Assembly: GCA_940671915.1 (NCBI GenBank)
Contig: CALNVZ010000649.1
Coordinates: 6,029,119-6,093,118 of the forward strand
Length of the DNA: 64,000 nt
Reading direction: 5' to 3'
Source: Paracentrotus lividus
Taxonomy: Eukaryota; Echinodermata; Echinoidea; Camarodonta; Echinidae
Positions 45,621 to 56,469 of this stretch are shown piece after piece; positions within the stretch are counted from its first letter, which is position 1; each line of letters starts with the position of its first letter. A program made the position numbers and the translations under genes. The notes under the pieces were generated by a model. That model searched no databases. It had not been told where the DNA came from and saw only the letters and a program-made list of their open reading frames with translations.

Positions 45621-46494
45621 ATACCAAACTATACGATATGCCAATCATCCTGACATGAAAGACATTTGCATCAACCCTAACTAATTCATGAACGCGTCAA
45701 TAACACCTCGTAACATGGAGGCAGATTCTTTGGAGCCCTGAAAGGACCGAATTTCAAAACTTAATTCAGGCCCCAGTCAGACCCGGTGAGACCAAATCTA
45801 CACCGCCTTCCAAATCGATAGAATCTTGCAAGTGGAATTAGTGTTAGTTTTGTTAGGTTTGTGAACGGTCTGATGCTGGTTTCACAAGTGTAACTGGGGG
45901 CATTAACAAGATGCTGGTCGATGAAGTTGGCGAAGAGTGCTACCCCTCTAGACCCTGCACTCTATCGGGGTAGTCCGCCGGGGATAGCTCTCAAAACCAT
46001 GGCCTCTTCTTAAAATCTGTCACACCTGCAAACCGAGCATGAACCGACTCCATTCGGGCCATTCAGGGTAAAGGTCGGTCGTATGCCAATGTTGTTCTTG
46101 TTCTCTCAGTGTGACTGTTGCGTTGTACATTTAATTCCGATGCTTCTTTGCATGTTTGCACACATAATTCAAAACGTGTTTCATACAATTATGCCTCCAG
46201 GCATGCCAGGTGTATACACATAACATCATTCTATAAGAAATATATTTCTATTACAGAAATGTATCTGCAATTCAAGACTCCAATTATAATGTTTCCCACA
46301 TTCCCAGGGGAAGGAACTGGTTACGTCGTTTCTTGTGATGTACTTTTTTTATGCGAACAAAACAATATTCCTTTGCTAGTCTATGTTAAGTTTGGACTTG
46401 TAAAAGAAATGAAAAATAAAAATAACAAAAATGAATTGGGATTATTATATACATACAGTATAGTATTTACTAGAGAGCGCCTCCTCGCGTTTTA
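45621..46494. other. Unassigned sequence
   Basis: The 45760-46080 part is GC-richer than its neighbours and may be an unrecognised repeat. The 145-codon plus-strand frame starting at 46118 runs on into the transposon end at 46495, so its C-terminus is transposon sequence; I see no domain and do not call it. Confidence 0.4.
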
Positions 46495-46854
46495 CAGTGT
46501 GTTCCTAAAAAAAGTTAACCGAAGTTCAAAGGTCAGTCATTTCAAAAGTATATGATTTATTGTTGTGAAATTTTAAGTAACTCATCAGCTTTAATTTGAG
46601 ACTTTTCTTACGTCCATATTGTCAAGGGCCACAGAGTAAGGGTCCTTTGAAGGTGGCAGGTACAAAACCCACTTTTTCCAAGTTTTCCGTTTGTAGGGGA
46701 CGAGACAAAAATTTTGTTAAATTTTGGTTTTATCGCTTTGTGTTTTTTCTTTTCACATAACAATTTTAATGAAATGCAGTTACATTTTCCATAGGAACTG
46801 TCTCATCGGCAATGAGATGGGTTCACCATTTTGAGTGGGCCTATCTTGAGTCGT

Positions 46855-46890
46855 GGAGACGTCACCACGACGCGTCGTGGTGACGTCTCC
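46855..46890. repeat. Perfect 36-bp palindrome without spacer
   Basis: GGAGACGTCACCACGACG followed immediately by its exact reverse complement. It includes two GACGTC sites and a central CGACGCGTCG. It lies in the GAGACGTC-rich interior of the foldback element, related to the block at 24366-24545. Confidence 0.95.
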
Positions 46891-47011
46891 TGAGACTTCA
46901 GGGCGTCGTGGGTAAATCGAACAAAAGTCTAAAAAGTTTTCACACCTGTTCGATTTCTTTTAATAGCTAGTAAGTTCCGATGACGTCTCTGCGACGTCAT
47001 GGATACTTAGG

Positions 47012-47397
47012 GCAGTGGAGGATCCAGGATTTCATTGGGGAGGGGGGCAAAATTGGAATTTCAGATTTTGGTACACCAAAATTTTTTCCCGTCACACCGG
47101 GCGAGGAAAAAGGTACATTCAAATTTTCCACGTCACGCGGCCCGTGCAATAAGCTGGAGATGGGTTGTTGGGTGTGGGAAGGGGGGGGGGGGTAAGTGTA
47201 GCCGTTATTTTTTTTTCGACCTTCGGCCCATTGAAAAGGTCATGAAGTATCGCCCAAAGGGGTATGGTTCAGTTGGTAATTTGGGTCGGTCATCAATTTT
47301 CCCCTTTTTCTTATTATTGTTTTTTTTTATTTTCCCCCTTTTTTTAGGGGGGGGGGCCGCTTGAGGTCGGGCCCGCTCGCCCCTGGATCTGCGCCTG
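47012..47397. mobile_element. MITE of the CAGTGGCGGATCC type, copy 2 (nested)
   Basis: Left end CAGTGGAGGATCCAGGATTT (from 47013) and right end CCCCTGGATCTGCGCCTGTT are inverted copies of about 16-18 bp. Inside, G-runs at both sides (47039-47046, 47178-47191, 47346-47356) and AT-rich filler (47290-47345) make up about 386 bp. It interrupts the GAGACGTC-rich block, so it is younger than that block. Confidence 0.75.
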
Positions 47398-47553
47398 TTG
47401 GGGGATGTCACGGCAACCCCGCAGACACGTCACAGAGACTTGCTCGCGTCTGAAAGAAGTCTGCTAAAAGATTGAACATGTTTGACATTTGTTTGTTTTC
47501 TCGCGACTTCGTGGAGACTCAGGAGATGGTGCGGCGACCTAACCGAGACTCTA

Positions 47554-48018
47554 CAGTCTGTGTCAAATAAAATGGTACAGTTGGAAAACATTTTTTATAG
47601 TATGAAGATTAAGAACAACCTAGTATTGTTTGGTATTTTCATAAAGCAGGAAAATCAGACTTTTTCTGCAATTTTTTTCATAACTTTTGGTGCAGTATTT
47701 TTTGAGATATGACTAATTTTCTACAATCAAGAAAAATCCATTTTTCGCACGCCGTCCCATGCCTTTGTGTATGATTTCGCATAATGACCGTGAATTCGGC
47801 GCTCCAGAACAATAGACGTGCGTAATTCCGATTTGTCTCTTGTCGCACAAAACTTAGCATAACTTTTGTTTTACGAAAGCAAATTAAACAGGACAAAGCG
47901 CATCAGCAAGAAAAATCTATTGGCTTTAATTTGATACCACAAACACATATTATATTAAAAGATTTCACACCTAAATAATTTTTTTCCCCGACTGTACCAT
48001 TTTTTTTGACACAGACTG
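47554..48018. mobile_element. Mariner-type MITE (465 bp), nested
   Basis: The ends CAGTCTGTGTCAAATAAAAT then GGTACAGT, and ACTGTACCATTTTTTTTGAC then ACAGACTG, are about 31-bp inverted repeats with TA directly outside both (47552-47553, 48019-48020). The terminal CAGT and the TA duplication place it in the Tc1/mariner group. It has no transposase. It sits inside the larger foldback element of the same superfamily. Confidence 0.9.
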
Positions 48019-48355
48019 TATAGAGACTCATAATCGAGAGTGCATCTCATTAACAGTGAGACGTCCAATAATTTAGCTAAGAAGATGACATTTCATTGAA
48101 ACTTGCTGAAAAAGTCCCAAAGACAACAATTACTTTAAAAGGGATTGTTCCATACCCTACAAACCAAAAACTAGGAAAAAGTGGGCTTTGTACCTGTCAC
48201 CTTCAAAAGACCCCAACTCTGTGACCCATGACAATGTCTTAAATTAAAGCTGATGAGTTACTTAGTATTGTAGTAAATAAATCACAAGAATAAACCATGT
48301 ATTTTTAAAATAAGTGACCTTTGAACTTCGGTGACCTTTTTTTAGGAACACACTG

Positions 48356-49987
48356 TAGATTAAAGTCGGGGTAATAAATATGCGCTTTAATTGCTGAAGA
48401 AAAAAAAAAGGTTAATAAAGCACACTATTAATGTCATCATGACTATATTTTATCAATAGCACATTTATGAAGTTATAAATTTGTTCGGTCATTTAATATG
48501 TCTTTGGGCCAACAGTTTGGGATTGAAAGATATTTATCTAACCCATAACCTTCAATTGCAGAGTTTATTCAACCCGCGGTTCGAGTAGGTTTATTCCCCA
48601 TTCGACATGGTGCTTTGTTAGGCAAGCGCATAGCAAAATAGAATGCGTCATGTAACTTTGGAATGAACAGCTTTGATTTGGGCCTAGTTACCATTATTAT
48701 TTTATCCATATCTCGCACTAAATTTATGAAAGTACCCTTTATTACCTTAAACACGAGCCTGGAATATTGTACTCTATATTTTTCAGTAATATTCCCTAAA
48801 TTGATATCAAGAACGTTTTCATCAGTTAAATTTTCGAATATTAGAATATAATTTCTCCATGGGACAACCTTTGAAACCATGAGCACGACAATCATCTGTG
48901 TACCTCCCCCGCATATATTTTGTTTCTATTCTTTTGTTCCTCTCTTGATTTAATAATTTTACACAATGGGACATAAAAGAAGGATGATGTTGAAACCTGA
49001 AGGCGGAGGGCAATACAACCGTGGATCAATCGAGGTTATGAATGGGAAAAGCGAGGAGGAACGGGTCATTCAATTCCCACTAGATCCCTCGGGGAAACTT
49101 TACGAGAAAAACAATTCTAGGATGCATTTGGGAATAAAATATATTAGTTTTCCTCAAAGGTAAAGCAGGAGGCATTCGTTGTATTTAAATTTATTGATGA
49201 AGGGGGCCAAAACAAGACAGGCTAGAGCGAGGATCGCTCTACTTGTCAATACCTGTAACCGTCTTCTTTTGTCCAGCTTGCCATACGTTATGCAATGGTC
49301 ACAAGTCGTGTGTACGATTGTAAGTGCTTTTTGAAGATGTACACAAAATATTAGGCATAAAAGTGGTATATAATTTCGTTATCTTTATTTTTTTTCAATG
49401 AATCCCCCTTTTAAAAGCTTTCATGACGGGACCTTTTTCAACATAAAGATTAAACAAATGAGAACCCATTGACACAAACAAAATTACAAGCCATCACCCG
49501 GGGCCGTCACTTCAGCTTTATTATAAAGATATCAATTTTCAAAATCGAATAGCCGCGTTCAATAATTACCACTGAGCTCTTTTCTTAGCTCGACGTTTAA
49601 AGATTAAAATACAAAAGCAATAATACCTAAGGTTCCACCTGCCACCACCAATTAAAATTCCGATGGAAAGGAGAACATTAAAAATGATATCTTGAGGTAT
49701 ACATTAAAAGCAAACATTCTTGCAATAATTATTTTCCCAATTGCCACACGGAAAAGGGGTAGACACAAAGATGGCATATTGAGGTTCAATACAATGTTGT
49801 TGGCTTTGCACACATCCATACTCCTTTATTGTATGACCCCGTTTTCATAGTTTAACGTACCGAAACGATTTCAGTTTACCTGAAAATTGGTTTGCCCTCA
49901 TGGCGTCCCATAGAAACTCTGATCCAAAATTCCATAGTTTGGCATTCTCGCATTAGTATAAACACAGCTTAGTCACGAAGACGGAGC
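48356..49987. other. Unassigned sequence with one candidate minus-strand open stretch
   Basis: Apart from the frame described at 48569-48895, no feature was recognised in this stretch. Confidence 0.45.
48569..48895 (-). other. Candidate coding stretch, unrecognised (weak)
   Basis: The minus strand is open for 108 codons with a mixed, fairly charged composition (for example NYILIFENLTDENVLDINLG and FKVIKGTFINLVRDMDKIIM) that looks more protein-like than most frames here. CAAAG|GT at about 48864 could serve as an acceptor and AAG|GTAATA near 48744 as a donor, but both are weak, and the plus strand is open over the same part. No known domain. It could be a chance frame, an old pseudogene, or an exon. 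Confidence 0.2.
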
Positions 49988-50233
49988 ATGGATGAAAGTA
50001 AGGCCGGTGGTAATGTGGCTGATAGAACCTCCTTTACACCGCCATTTCGACCCCAGGCCGAATCTGAAACGACCCCTAATCTACCATCCGCAGAATTGCA
50101 TATTTTTTTTTTCGTTTTTGCTCGGATCGCTGATGATCTCACCGCTCTGCATGAGATGGAAAGTTGGCTATTATTTCAGTCAATTTGGGGAAATTTACAG
50201 AGTACACTACGCACAGACTGCGACATAAAATGA
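49988..50233 (+). other. Candidate small open frame with TATA-like sequence upstream (weak)
   Basis: An ATG at 49988 in a favourable context (A at -3, G at +4) opens 81 codons beginning MDESKAGGNVADRTSFTPPF. AGTATAAAC lies about 30 bp upstream. A second frame is open over the same bases. There is no recognised domain, and the middle is a run of phenylalanine from a T-tract, which argues against a real protein. Confidence 0.2.
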
Positions 50234-50591
50234 CCAATTAAGCGACCAAAAGGTGACTTTTACATCTGTTCTTCAACGAATGGATTACCCAAGCCTTTGG
50301 ATATTACCGAAACTTATCCGCTGCAAAAGCAACGGGGACACCAATTTGCTGGAATTATTCGGTTGGCTTTATTTCAATAAAAGAGAGAAAAAAAAAATTT
50401 AAAAAGAGATAAATAGTCACTTAAACACCAACAACAACAGACAAGTGACATTAAAATATGGCTTGTGTGTATCATTCAGCAAGAAAATTTGTAAATTTAT
50501 TGCAATAGTCCCGGATATGGCGATTAATGTACTTCTTTCTATATCACGTGACACGTAGCAAAAAGACGATTAATCTTTGAAAAAAGTTAGT

Positions 50592-50880
50592 GCCTTTTTA
50601 CTATCAGTAGAATTTATTCATTTGTCATTCGTATGATATGAACAACTGCTTTGGTTTACCGGAGAGGTTAAAAGGTATCAAGTGTACTTTGGACGAAGAA
50701 TGAAACCAACAGGAGCAGAGGGACACTTACTCTTTATGATAGGTTTATGAGCTATTGCCTTTTAGCTATCAGCAGAATCTATACATTCGTCATTTGCATG
50801 ATATGAGTAATTGCCTTGGCTAACCGGAGAGGTTAAAAGGTATCAAGTGTACTTTGGACGAAAATTGAAACCATTTATTT
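50592..50880. repeat. Tandem duplication with 165-bp period
   Basis: The unit TGCCTTTT..CTATCAG(T/C)AGAAT..ATTCGTATGATATGA..TTGCTTTGG-like text and GGAGAGGTTAAAAGGTATCA then AGTGTACTTTGGACGAA is present from about 50590 and again from about 50755. The 3' block is identical over 37 bases (50661 and 50826); the rest differs by several substitutions. Confidence 0.9.
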
Positions 50881-53800
50881 CTTCAGGGTGACACAGTTCG
50901 TGCTGTTGAAGCCATATCTGTAGTACCGAAGCCGCACGAACCTGCATGGCTGGAACGCTTGAACAGACACCATTGCATCTACACGTGATTTGTATCCGGA
51001 AGTAATGTTGTTGTCTATCTTTTTGGCGCCAATAGTTCATGTCGTCTGCTCCAACAAAAAAAATTGTTAATTCTGTATACGACTTATACTCTTTTGATTC
51101 TTAGGCCTTGCTCTTTTTTTGGTATCTATCAAACTTTGAAATGACATGGCAGGAGTCAGTGCAGGCACGAGCAACATAATAATGAAAAGGAACATGGAAA
51201 ACAATGCCAAATAAGTAGTATTTAGTAAATTATTTGTTCTTTTTTTACGGGAGTTAGTGCAGATTAGTTTCAAACTAAAAGGAAATTCAGGAAATCCTTC
51301 CCATATTATGCCTTCTTTTCCCTCTTCTAATTAAAAGAAGATGGAAAACCTGTCTGCAAGGTTGCTTTAGAATCGAGGGGGGACTTTTTACGGCTAAGAT
51401 GGCATTATGCCTAGCGGGAAACCAGGCAAGATTGTTACATTATGTTACAACCGCACGATCACAAAATGAAATGTCTTATGTTTTCGTATTGGCACGGATA
51501 AAGCAACGAAAGCATGAACAACTTTTTTTTAATCGCAATTTGTATATGTCCCAATGAATTGTCTTTCTGGGTAAAGCAGTTTGTTTATCAATGTCTGTCA
51601 GCCGCAGATAAAACCAATGTTGGGAATTCAAAATGTTCGACAAAGATCTGCAGCAACGTCTGACGGACTGCATATATATCTATCTATCCTTAGGTGCACG
51701 ACGGGGAATTTTGATGAAATACTATAATAAATGCTATTATTTCTGACGTGTGTATCCATGGAAACGAAAAAAAAAACAATATAGAAAATAAGATACAACA
51801 CATGTACGTGGCTTAGATTTTAATCAGTGAAAAATATTGCTTATAAGATTTTTTTTTTTCCCCTTTCCTTTTCTTTTTTGTCAAAACTATAAGCTCATTA
51901 TTTTGTAAGCCTCTCACATCCAATCGTCCTTTTTACGGCACCTCACGTAATATGAATTGGTAAGAAATTAATAAAAGTACAGGTTAATATCAATCACAGA
52001 TTAAAGGGAAGGGCTTTCAAGCAACTTTAAACCTCCCAGAAGGGGATGCGCCAATTTATCTACTAGGGCGTTAAATTCTAAGGAAGCAGACAAAATATTT
52101 ATCGACAGGCAATAAACGTAATATCAAATTAAAGAATATGTTTGTCACAATGGGGAATGAACGCTTGCAAGGTTGATCCACTTTTGAACATTATTGTCTT
52201 GAAAATAATGTGGAAAGGTGCAGCCGATTCATAAGGGAGTCATCAAGAAGCTATGTCAGGCAAATTCTGTGAATGTGCATATTGTCAACGCCAATTAACA
52301 AATTACGATTCCATATTACACACATATCTTAAAATATGGAATATGGAATCCCGAGTAAAGAAAAACCAAAATATACCACAAAGTAGTACCACGATTTGAG
52401 ACTTAAATGACGTATTAATTTCCTACCTCGCTTGATTTTCATTTTTCTTCAGGTAGATGCCATCAGAGCATGATTTTCGTCGGTTCAAAGGCGCATGGAT
52501 TCCAAAGGTGGTAAATGTGATAGATTCCATTATTATTCAGACCAAGAGAAAGATGGTGACTGTAGTCCCCAAAGATTATACCGTGTCCACCTAGACGCTA
52601 TGTGACTCTGCGCTCGGATGCCAGAATGGAAAGTTGCTCAAGTAATCAACTGACCAGATAAAAACCTTGCAGCGGCAGCATCGCTGCTTAGTTATTAATT
52701 TTATCATCAACGGTTACCTTGAGTTCTTACAAGACTGGGATTATTAACACTGGCACTCAATGGTGGAAGGAGAAGATATCGGATGAAAGAAAAGAAGATG
52801 GGAGATGAGATAGAGGGATGAGGAAAGAAAGGGGAGACTGGAAGAGAATGGAAGATGAGGAGTGAGGACAATGAAGCAGATAAGGGGAGGGGAAAGTGAT
52901 TTTCATGTTGGTATCTTCATCGGCGTTTTGGAGAATGAAATCTCGACGGTATTATCTTGCTGGCGGGCTTTTAGGGATGAATTCGAGAAGGCTTTCAGGG
53001 ATATTAATCGAGTCTGAGACGAGCGACCAGGCAGAGCGTGTTCGAGAAGAGGAACGAAACACTGTGGCCAGCCGTCATACTTCATTGAGGGAGTAAGCGA
53101 TGCCGAAGGGACAACAGGATGTGAGTGCTAAATGGCTGCTATGGCTCGGACTTTAATACGCCATTATAATCCGGGTAATACGATATTTGCAGGGTAATGG
53201 CTATCAATTTGATGATTAATTCTCATTCCATATTAATCCCTTATACAGAAGAGCTAAAATTGTTAGGGAGTTAAGGGATGAGACGAGCTATATATCGCAG
53301 AACCCAAATGGGAATTGGAAAATTTGTAAAAGGATATATTAGTGGAAAAGACCCCTCCAATAAAAAAAAAACGCAATCATAATTTTAAAAAAATAAATAG
53401 AAATCGTAAGTCGTTTAATGCGAACAAATACTATATAAATTGTTTCTCGTACATTGTAAATCTACTCCTTCCTGGTCTTCACTTTACAGTGTTGCTAAAT
53501 GCTTCGAAGCTATTCGACAAATTTGCTTTATACTTTGCATTAGCCGTGGATTAATAATAATAATAAGAAAAAAATGCATTGAGATTCATGGCAAAGAGCA
53601 AATTCTGTGCACTAAAAGAAGAAATAAATTTGATTGGCATAATTTTGTGTAACTGTAGTCAAATACATTACAAATAAATTCTATCATTTTATAGTTACCT
53701 GCAATGCGATATCCATTGCGATATCTCAGGAATTTTGCAACATCTTATTTTGAATTCTGTTCAAGCATCCTGACTGTTACAATTATGCAAAGAAGTATTA

Positions 53801-53892
53801 TGATTTTTTGTTGTTGTCATTTTGACAGTAAGTTCAAACGTAAAGAAAGAAGAAGGACGGATATAATGGTGACCATGCACGTTATGAACATA
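50881..53892. other. Unassigned sequence
   Basis: No gene recognised in 3 kb. A purine-rich patch (about 52770-52890, GGAGATGAGATAGAGGGATG-like) and a GC-richer patch with a 66-codon plus-strand frame (52896-53096) are present. The frame ends in charged residues (EEERNTVASRHTSLRE), but its reverse strand is open too, and I do not call it. Confidence 0.45.
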
Positions 53893-54385
53893 CAGTGCGT
53901 CCCAGAAAAAAGTAAACCCAACTTTGAGAGCCTTATATCGAAACTGTATATCTTATGTGATATTCACTTTTAATTAATGTGAAAGAATAGAGTATATTCT
54001 ATCCATCGGTATCAAAATTATATCTGTTCCTTCATGGACTATTGAACATTTGATCGTATAAAGACCTCTGTCAAAATTAGCTTGTGCCAAGTTTTGACAG
54101 AAGTAACTCTGGCTTTCTGATCCTTTATTCATTGTTTGAGATAAACCTCTCGGAGTCAATGATTTCACAAGATGTAAACGTAAATTGGCTTATTGAAATG
54201 CTAGGGCTGCTTTTGCTGAAACCTGACACAAGTCAATTTTGACACTTTTGAAAGCTTAAGTGCTCAGCCTTACATCACAAAATATATAAATTCAATTATT
54301 AAACAGAATATCAGTTACTCTAACATGAAATAAATGTTGAGGCAAAATGAGGCTCTAAAATTTGGGTTTTTTTTGTGACGCGCTG
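53893..54385. mobile_element. Mariner-type MITE (493 bp), CAGTGCGTCCC family
   Basis: Left end CAGTGCGTCCCAGAAAAAAG then TAAACCCAACTTTGAGAGCC; right end carries the inverse GGGTTTTTTTTGTGACGCGC then TG. TA precedes the left end (53891-53892); the right flank is AA, presumably mutated. The 5'-CAGTG(C/T)GT.CC..AAAAAAAGT pattern is shared with the foldback element at 46495-48355, so the two are related families. No transposase. Confidence 0.8.
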
Positions 54386-55280
54386 AATTAAATTTGACTG
54401 GGACAGAGAGATATAAGAATGAAGATTTAAAATAAGGATGTAAACATGAAATAAAAGTAGTAGCTGATGGCATTAGGGGTTGCTCTTGAAACGAGTAATC
54501 TTATACTGCATGTAAATACAATACCCTTTCAAAATGTAACCTCTCGTATGTGAAAAAAAAAATGAAGAAAAGAAAACCCCTGACAGTTATTGTCTCTAAA
54601 AAATCAAATGTATTGAAAATTTTGACTGCGGGGGAGGCGTTTCCATGGAAAATTATCAGTTACGCATGAACGTTTGTACTATCCGAGGACATTCAGACGG
54701 AAAGGATTGTATGCTTGAATAGATTTTCCACTTTCAGTTTAAAAAAACATCTGAATCAGGAAGGCTGACTGCATGTGAATTGGTGGCAGTGTTGTAATAA
54801 TGATGTCAAGTTTGGAATGGATTACAAATGGTTACAAAATGATGGTGTAAGGAGAGAGGGTGAGATAGTTGTATTTACCGGTAGTCATGTAAATAGTTCG
54901 AGTCGAAAATATCCCATGTCTTTTTACTGGAAGTCTACTTTACATGATGTGACACCGTAATCATTCATGCACCGCATAATCCGTTTCAGTACCAAAATAC
55001 CACACCCTGAATGTTACTGAGAAGAAGAAAAGGGTCAAATTAGGCAGTCAAACGATATATCAGGTAGGGGCAATAGCGGACAACCCGAGACCTAATTAAC
55101 TTGTCAATCAAAAAATGTTCCTCATACAATGTATACGGTCGCGTTTTGGTTAAACATCATATTATTGTATTAACCCCAATATGATGCTTAAAGCTAATCT
55201 AGTGTTGTAGTCATGAGATTAAATTGTGGAAGAAACTGTCTGAAAGTGATGGGAAAGGTTGATAACAATGCACCTAAGAA
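54386..55280. other. Unassigned AT-rich sequence
   Basis: Nothing supportable was seen. Confidence 0.5.
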
Positions 55281-55592
55281 TTGTTTATTGATGGGAGGTT
55301 TTTTAACCAAGAAAATTATAAGAAATTTACCAAATTCCTCTATGAAGATCATGCACTGAACACAAAAATGCATGTATGGGACTATATGAACATGTGCTCA
55401 CATGTGCGGGACCCGCACATATCCAGCTTTTTATGTCATATTATCCCTATGAGGGCATTTGAAGAGCATATCCTTTTCAGTGGAACTTTGTACTATAAAA
55501 TACTTCCCAAATTCCTTGAAAATAATTTGAAAGCTCACAATTATTTTGTTGACCCATGGTTCACCTCTCCCTCTACACTAGATTCTCTTTAA
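55281..55592 (+). other. Candidate coding stretch, unrecognised (weak)
   Basis: An open stretch of 103 codons without an ATG at its start (it opens with TTG after a stop). The text includes DGRFFNQENYKKFTKFLYED, MHVWDYMNMCSHVRDPHISS and YYKILPKFLENNLKAHNYFV and has a protein-like balance of aromatic, charged and polar residues. The last part faintly recalls the helical end of a TBC domain, but this is below what I would trust. The splice acceptor is poor and there is no donor before the stop, so a decayed pseudogene or chance is as likely as an exon. Confidence 0.2.
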
Positions 55593-56231
55593 ACTCCGTA
55601 GTAGATCATGTTCTTGAATAAAATAACTAGGGTCAAAATATAAGATAAAAATACATATACTCTATTATGATTAAGTCGGGGTGGTTTATACTTTTAACTT
55701 GGGTCTTAACAGTTCATTTTCTATAGCATTCGTATCCTAAAAATCAAATCTTTGAAATAATCATAAGGCATATTTCAACTAAGTATCCATAGGAAAATTA
55801 TCCCATTATTAAAATGAATTTAAATGTCATTTTAACTCTTTGCCCGCCACATGAATTTTAAGCATACAAAAGAAGACTTTTCTCTTTAAGTATTAAAAAT
55901 AGTAGAACAATATTTGCTTAGTATTATCTAGGAGAAATTATGCCTCAGGCCCGGCCCTAGCATTATCAGTGATTTTCAGATCTTTTAGCCCAGCCATTAC
56001 AGAGAAAAGGAATTATTACGATTGTATAGTTAATAAGTACAATTGTGACTATAGTCGAATTTGGCAGGCAAAGAGTTAAAGAACACAATCATACAATCTA
56101 TATTGGGCAGATTTTGCGGTTTTTGATACGGAATACTTTCCTTAAACTTGCCTCAGGAGATATTAATAACTTTATTTAGGTTAAAGCCTATACTCTTATT
56201 TAACCCCAAGGAAGGGTCCTAACCCATTTGA
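55593..56231. other. Unassigned AT-rich sequence
   Basis: Nothing was recognised between the open stretch and the MITE. Confidence 0.5.
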
Positions 56232-56363
56232 GGCCCGTTTCTCGTAACCGTCATAAGTCTGTGTTCGTGAACAGCCTATTTATATGCGTGTCAATTCTAC
56301 AACACGTGTTTCGATGGGTTGTCGAAGAAGTTAGACGTATGACGTTTTTGAGAAGCTGGTCCC
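56232..56363. mobile_element. MITE family C, copy 2
   Basis: Left end GGCCCGTTTCTCGTAACCGT then CATAAGTCTGTGTTCGTGAA; right end CGAAGAAGTTAGACGTATGA then CGTTTTTGAGAAGCTGGTCCC. Core CAATTCTACAACACGTGTTT corresponds to the core of copy 1 (31183-31317) in the opposite orientation. The arms are more diverged than in copy 1, so this copy looks older. Confidence 0.85.
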
Positions 56364-56441
56364 AGATTGACAACGTTACAATTAAGGCTTGAGTTATAAC
56401 ACGCAAACAAACTCAGTGTTTCATGGCGCCTCAGTCAGGAC

Positions 56442-56469
56442 GTCACGTGATCATGTCGTATCACGTGAC
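56442..56469. promoter_or_regulatory. Inverted pair of CACGTG E-boxes
   Basis: GTCACGTGAT (56442-56451) and ATCACGTGAC (56460-56469) are exact reverse complements separated by 8 bases. Each contains the CACGTG E-box in the GTCACGTGAY context bound by USF/TFE/MITF-type bHLH-zip factors. The surrounding 200 bp are GC-richer than average. A 48-codon plus-strand frame starts at 56423 and contains the motifs (begins MAPQSGRHVIMSYHVTRSKP). Regulatory function is inferred from sequence only. Confidence 0.4.

Larger units (their letters stand above)
46495..48355. mobile_element. Long-arm mariner-type foldback element with nested insertions
   Basis: The termini are CAGTGTGTTCCTAAAAAAAG and its inverse, each flanked by TA (46493-46494 and 48356-48357), the mark of Tc1/mariner-type insertion. 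The arms extend about 200 bp: shared inner text includes GAAGTTCAAAGGTCA, AACTCATCAGCTTTAATTT, GGTACAAA(A/G)CCCACTTTTTCC and GTTTGTAGGG. Between them are a palindromic GAGACGTC-rich block, a CAGTGGAGGATCC-type element (47012-47397) and a second TA-flanked element (47554-48018). No transposase frame remains. Arm divergence is around one base in ten by eye. Confidence 0.9.

Noticed and set aside
46118..46555. 145-codon plus-strand frame
   Set aside because: Its last 20 codons are the inverted-repeat end of the transposon at 46495, so the frame is accidental.
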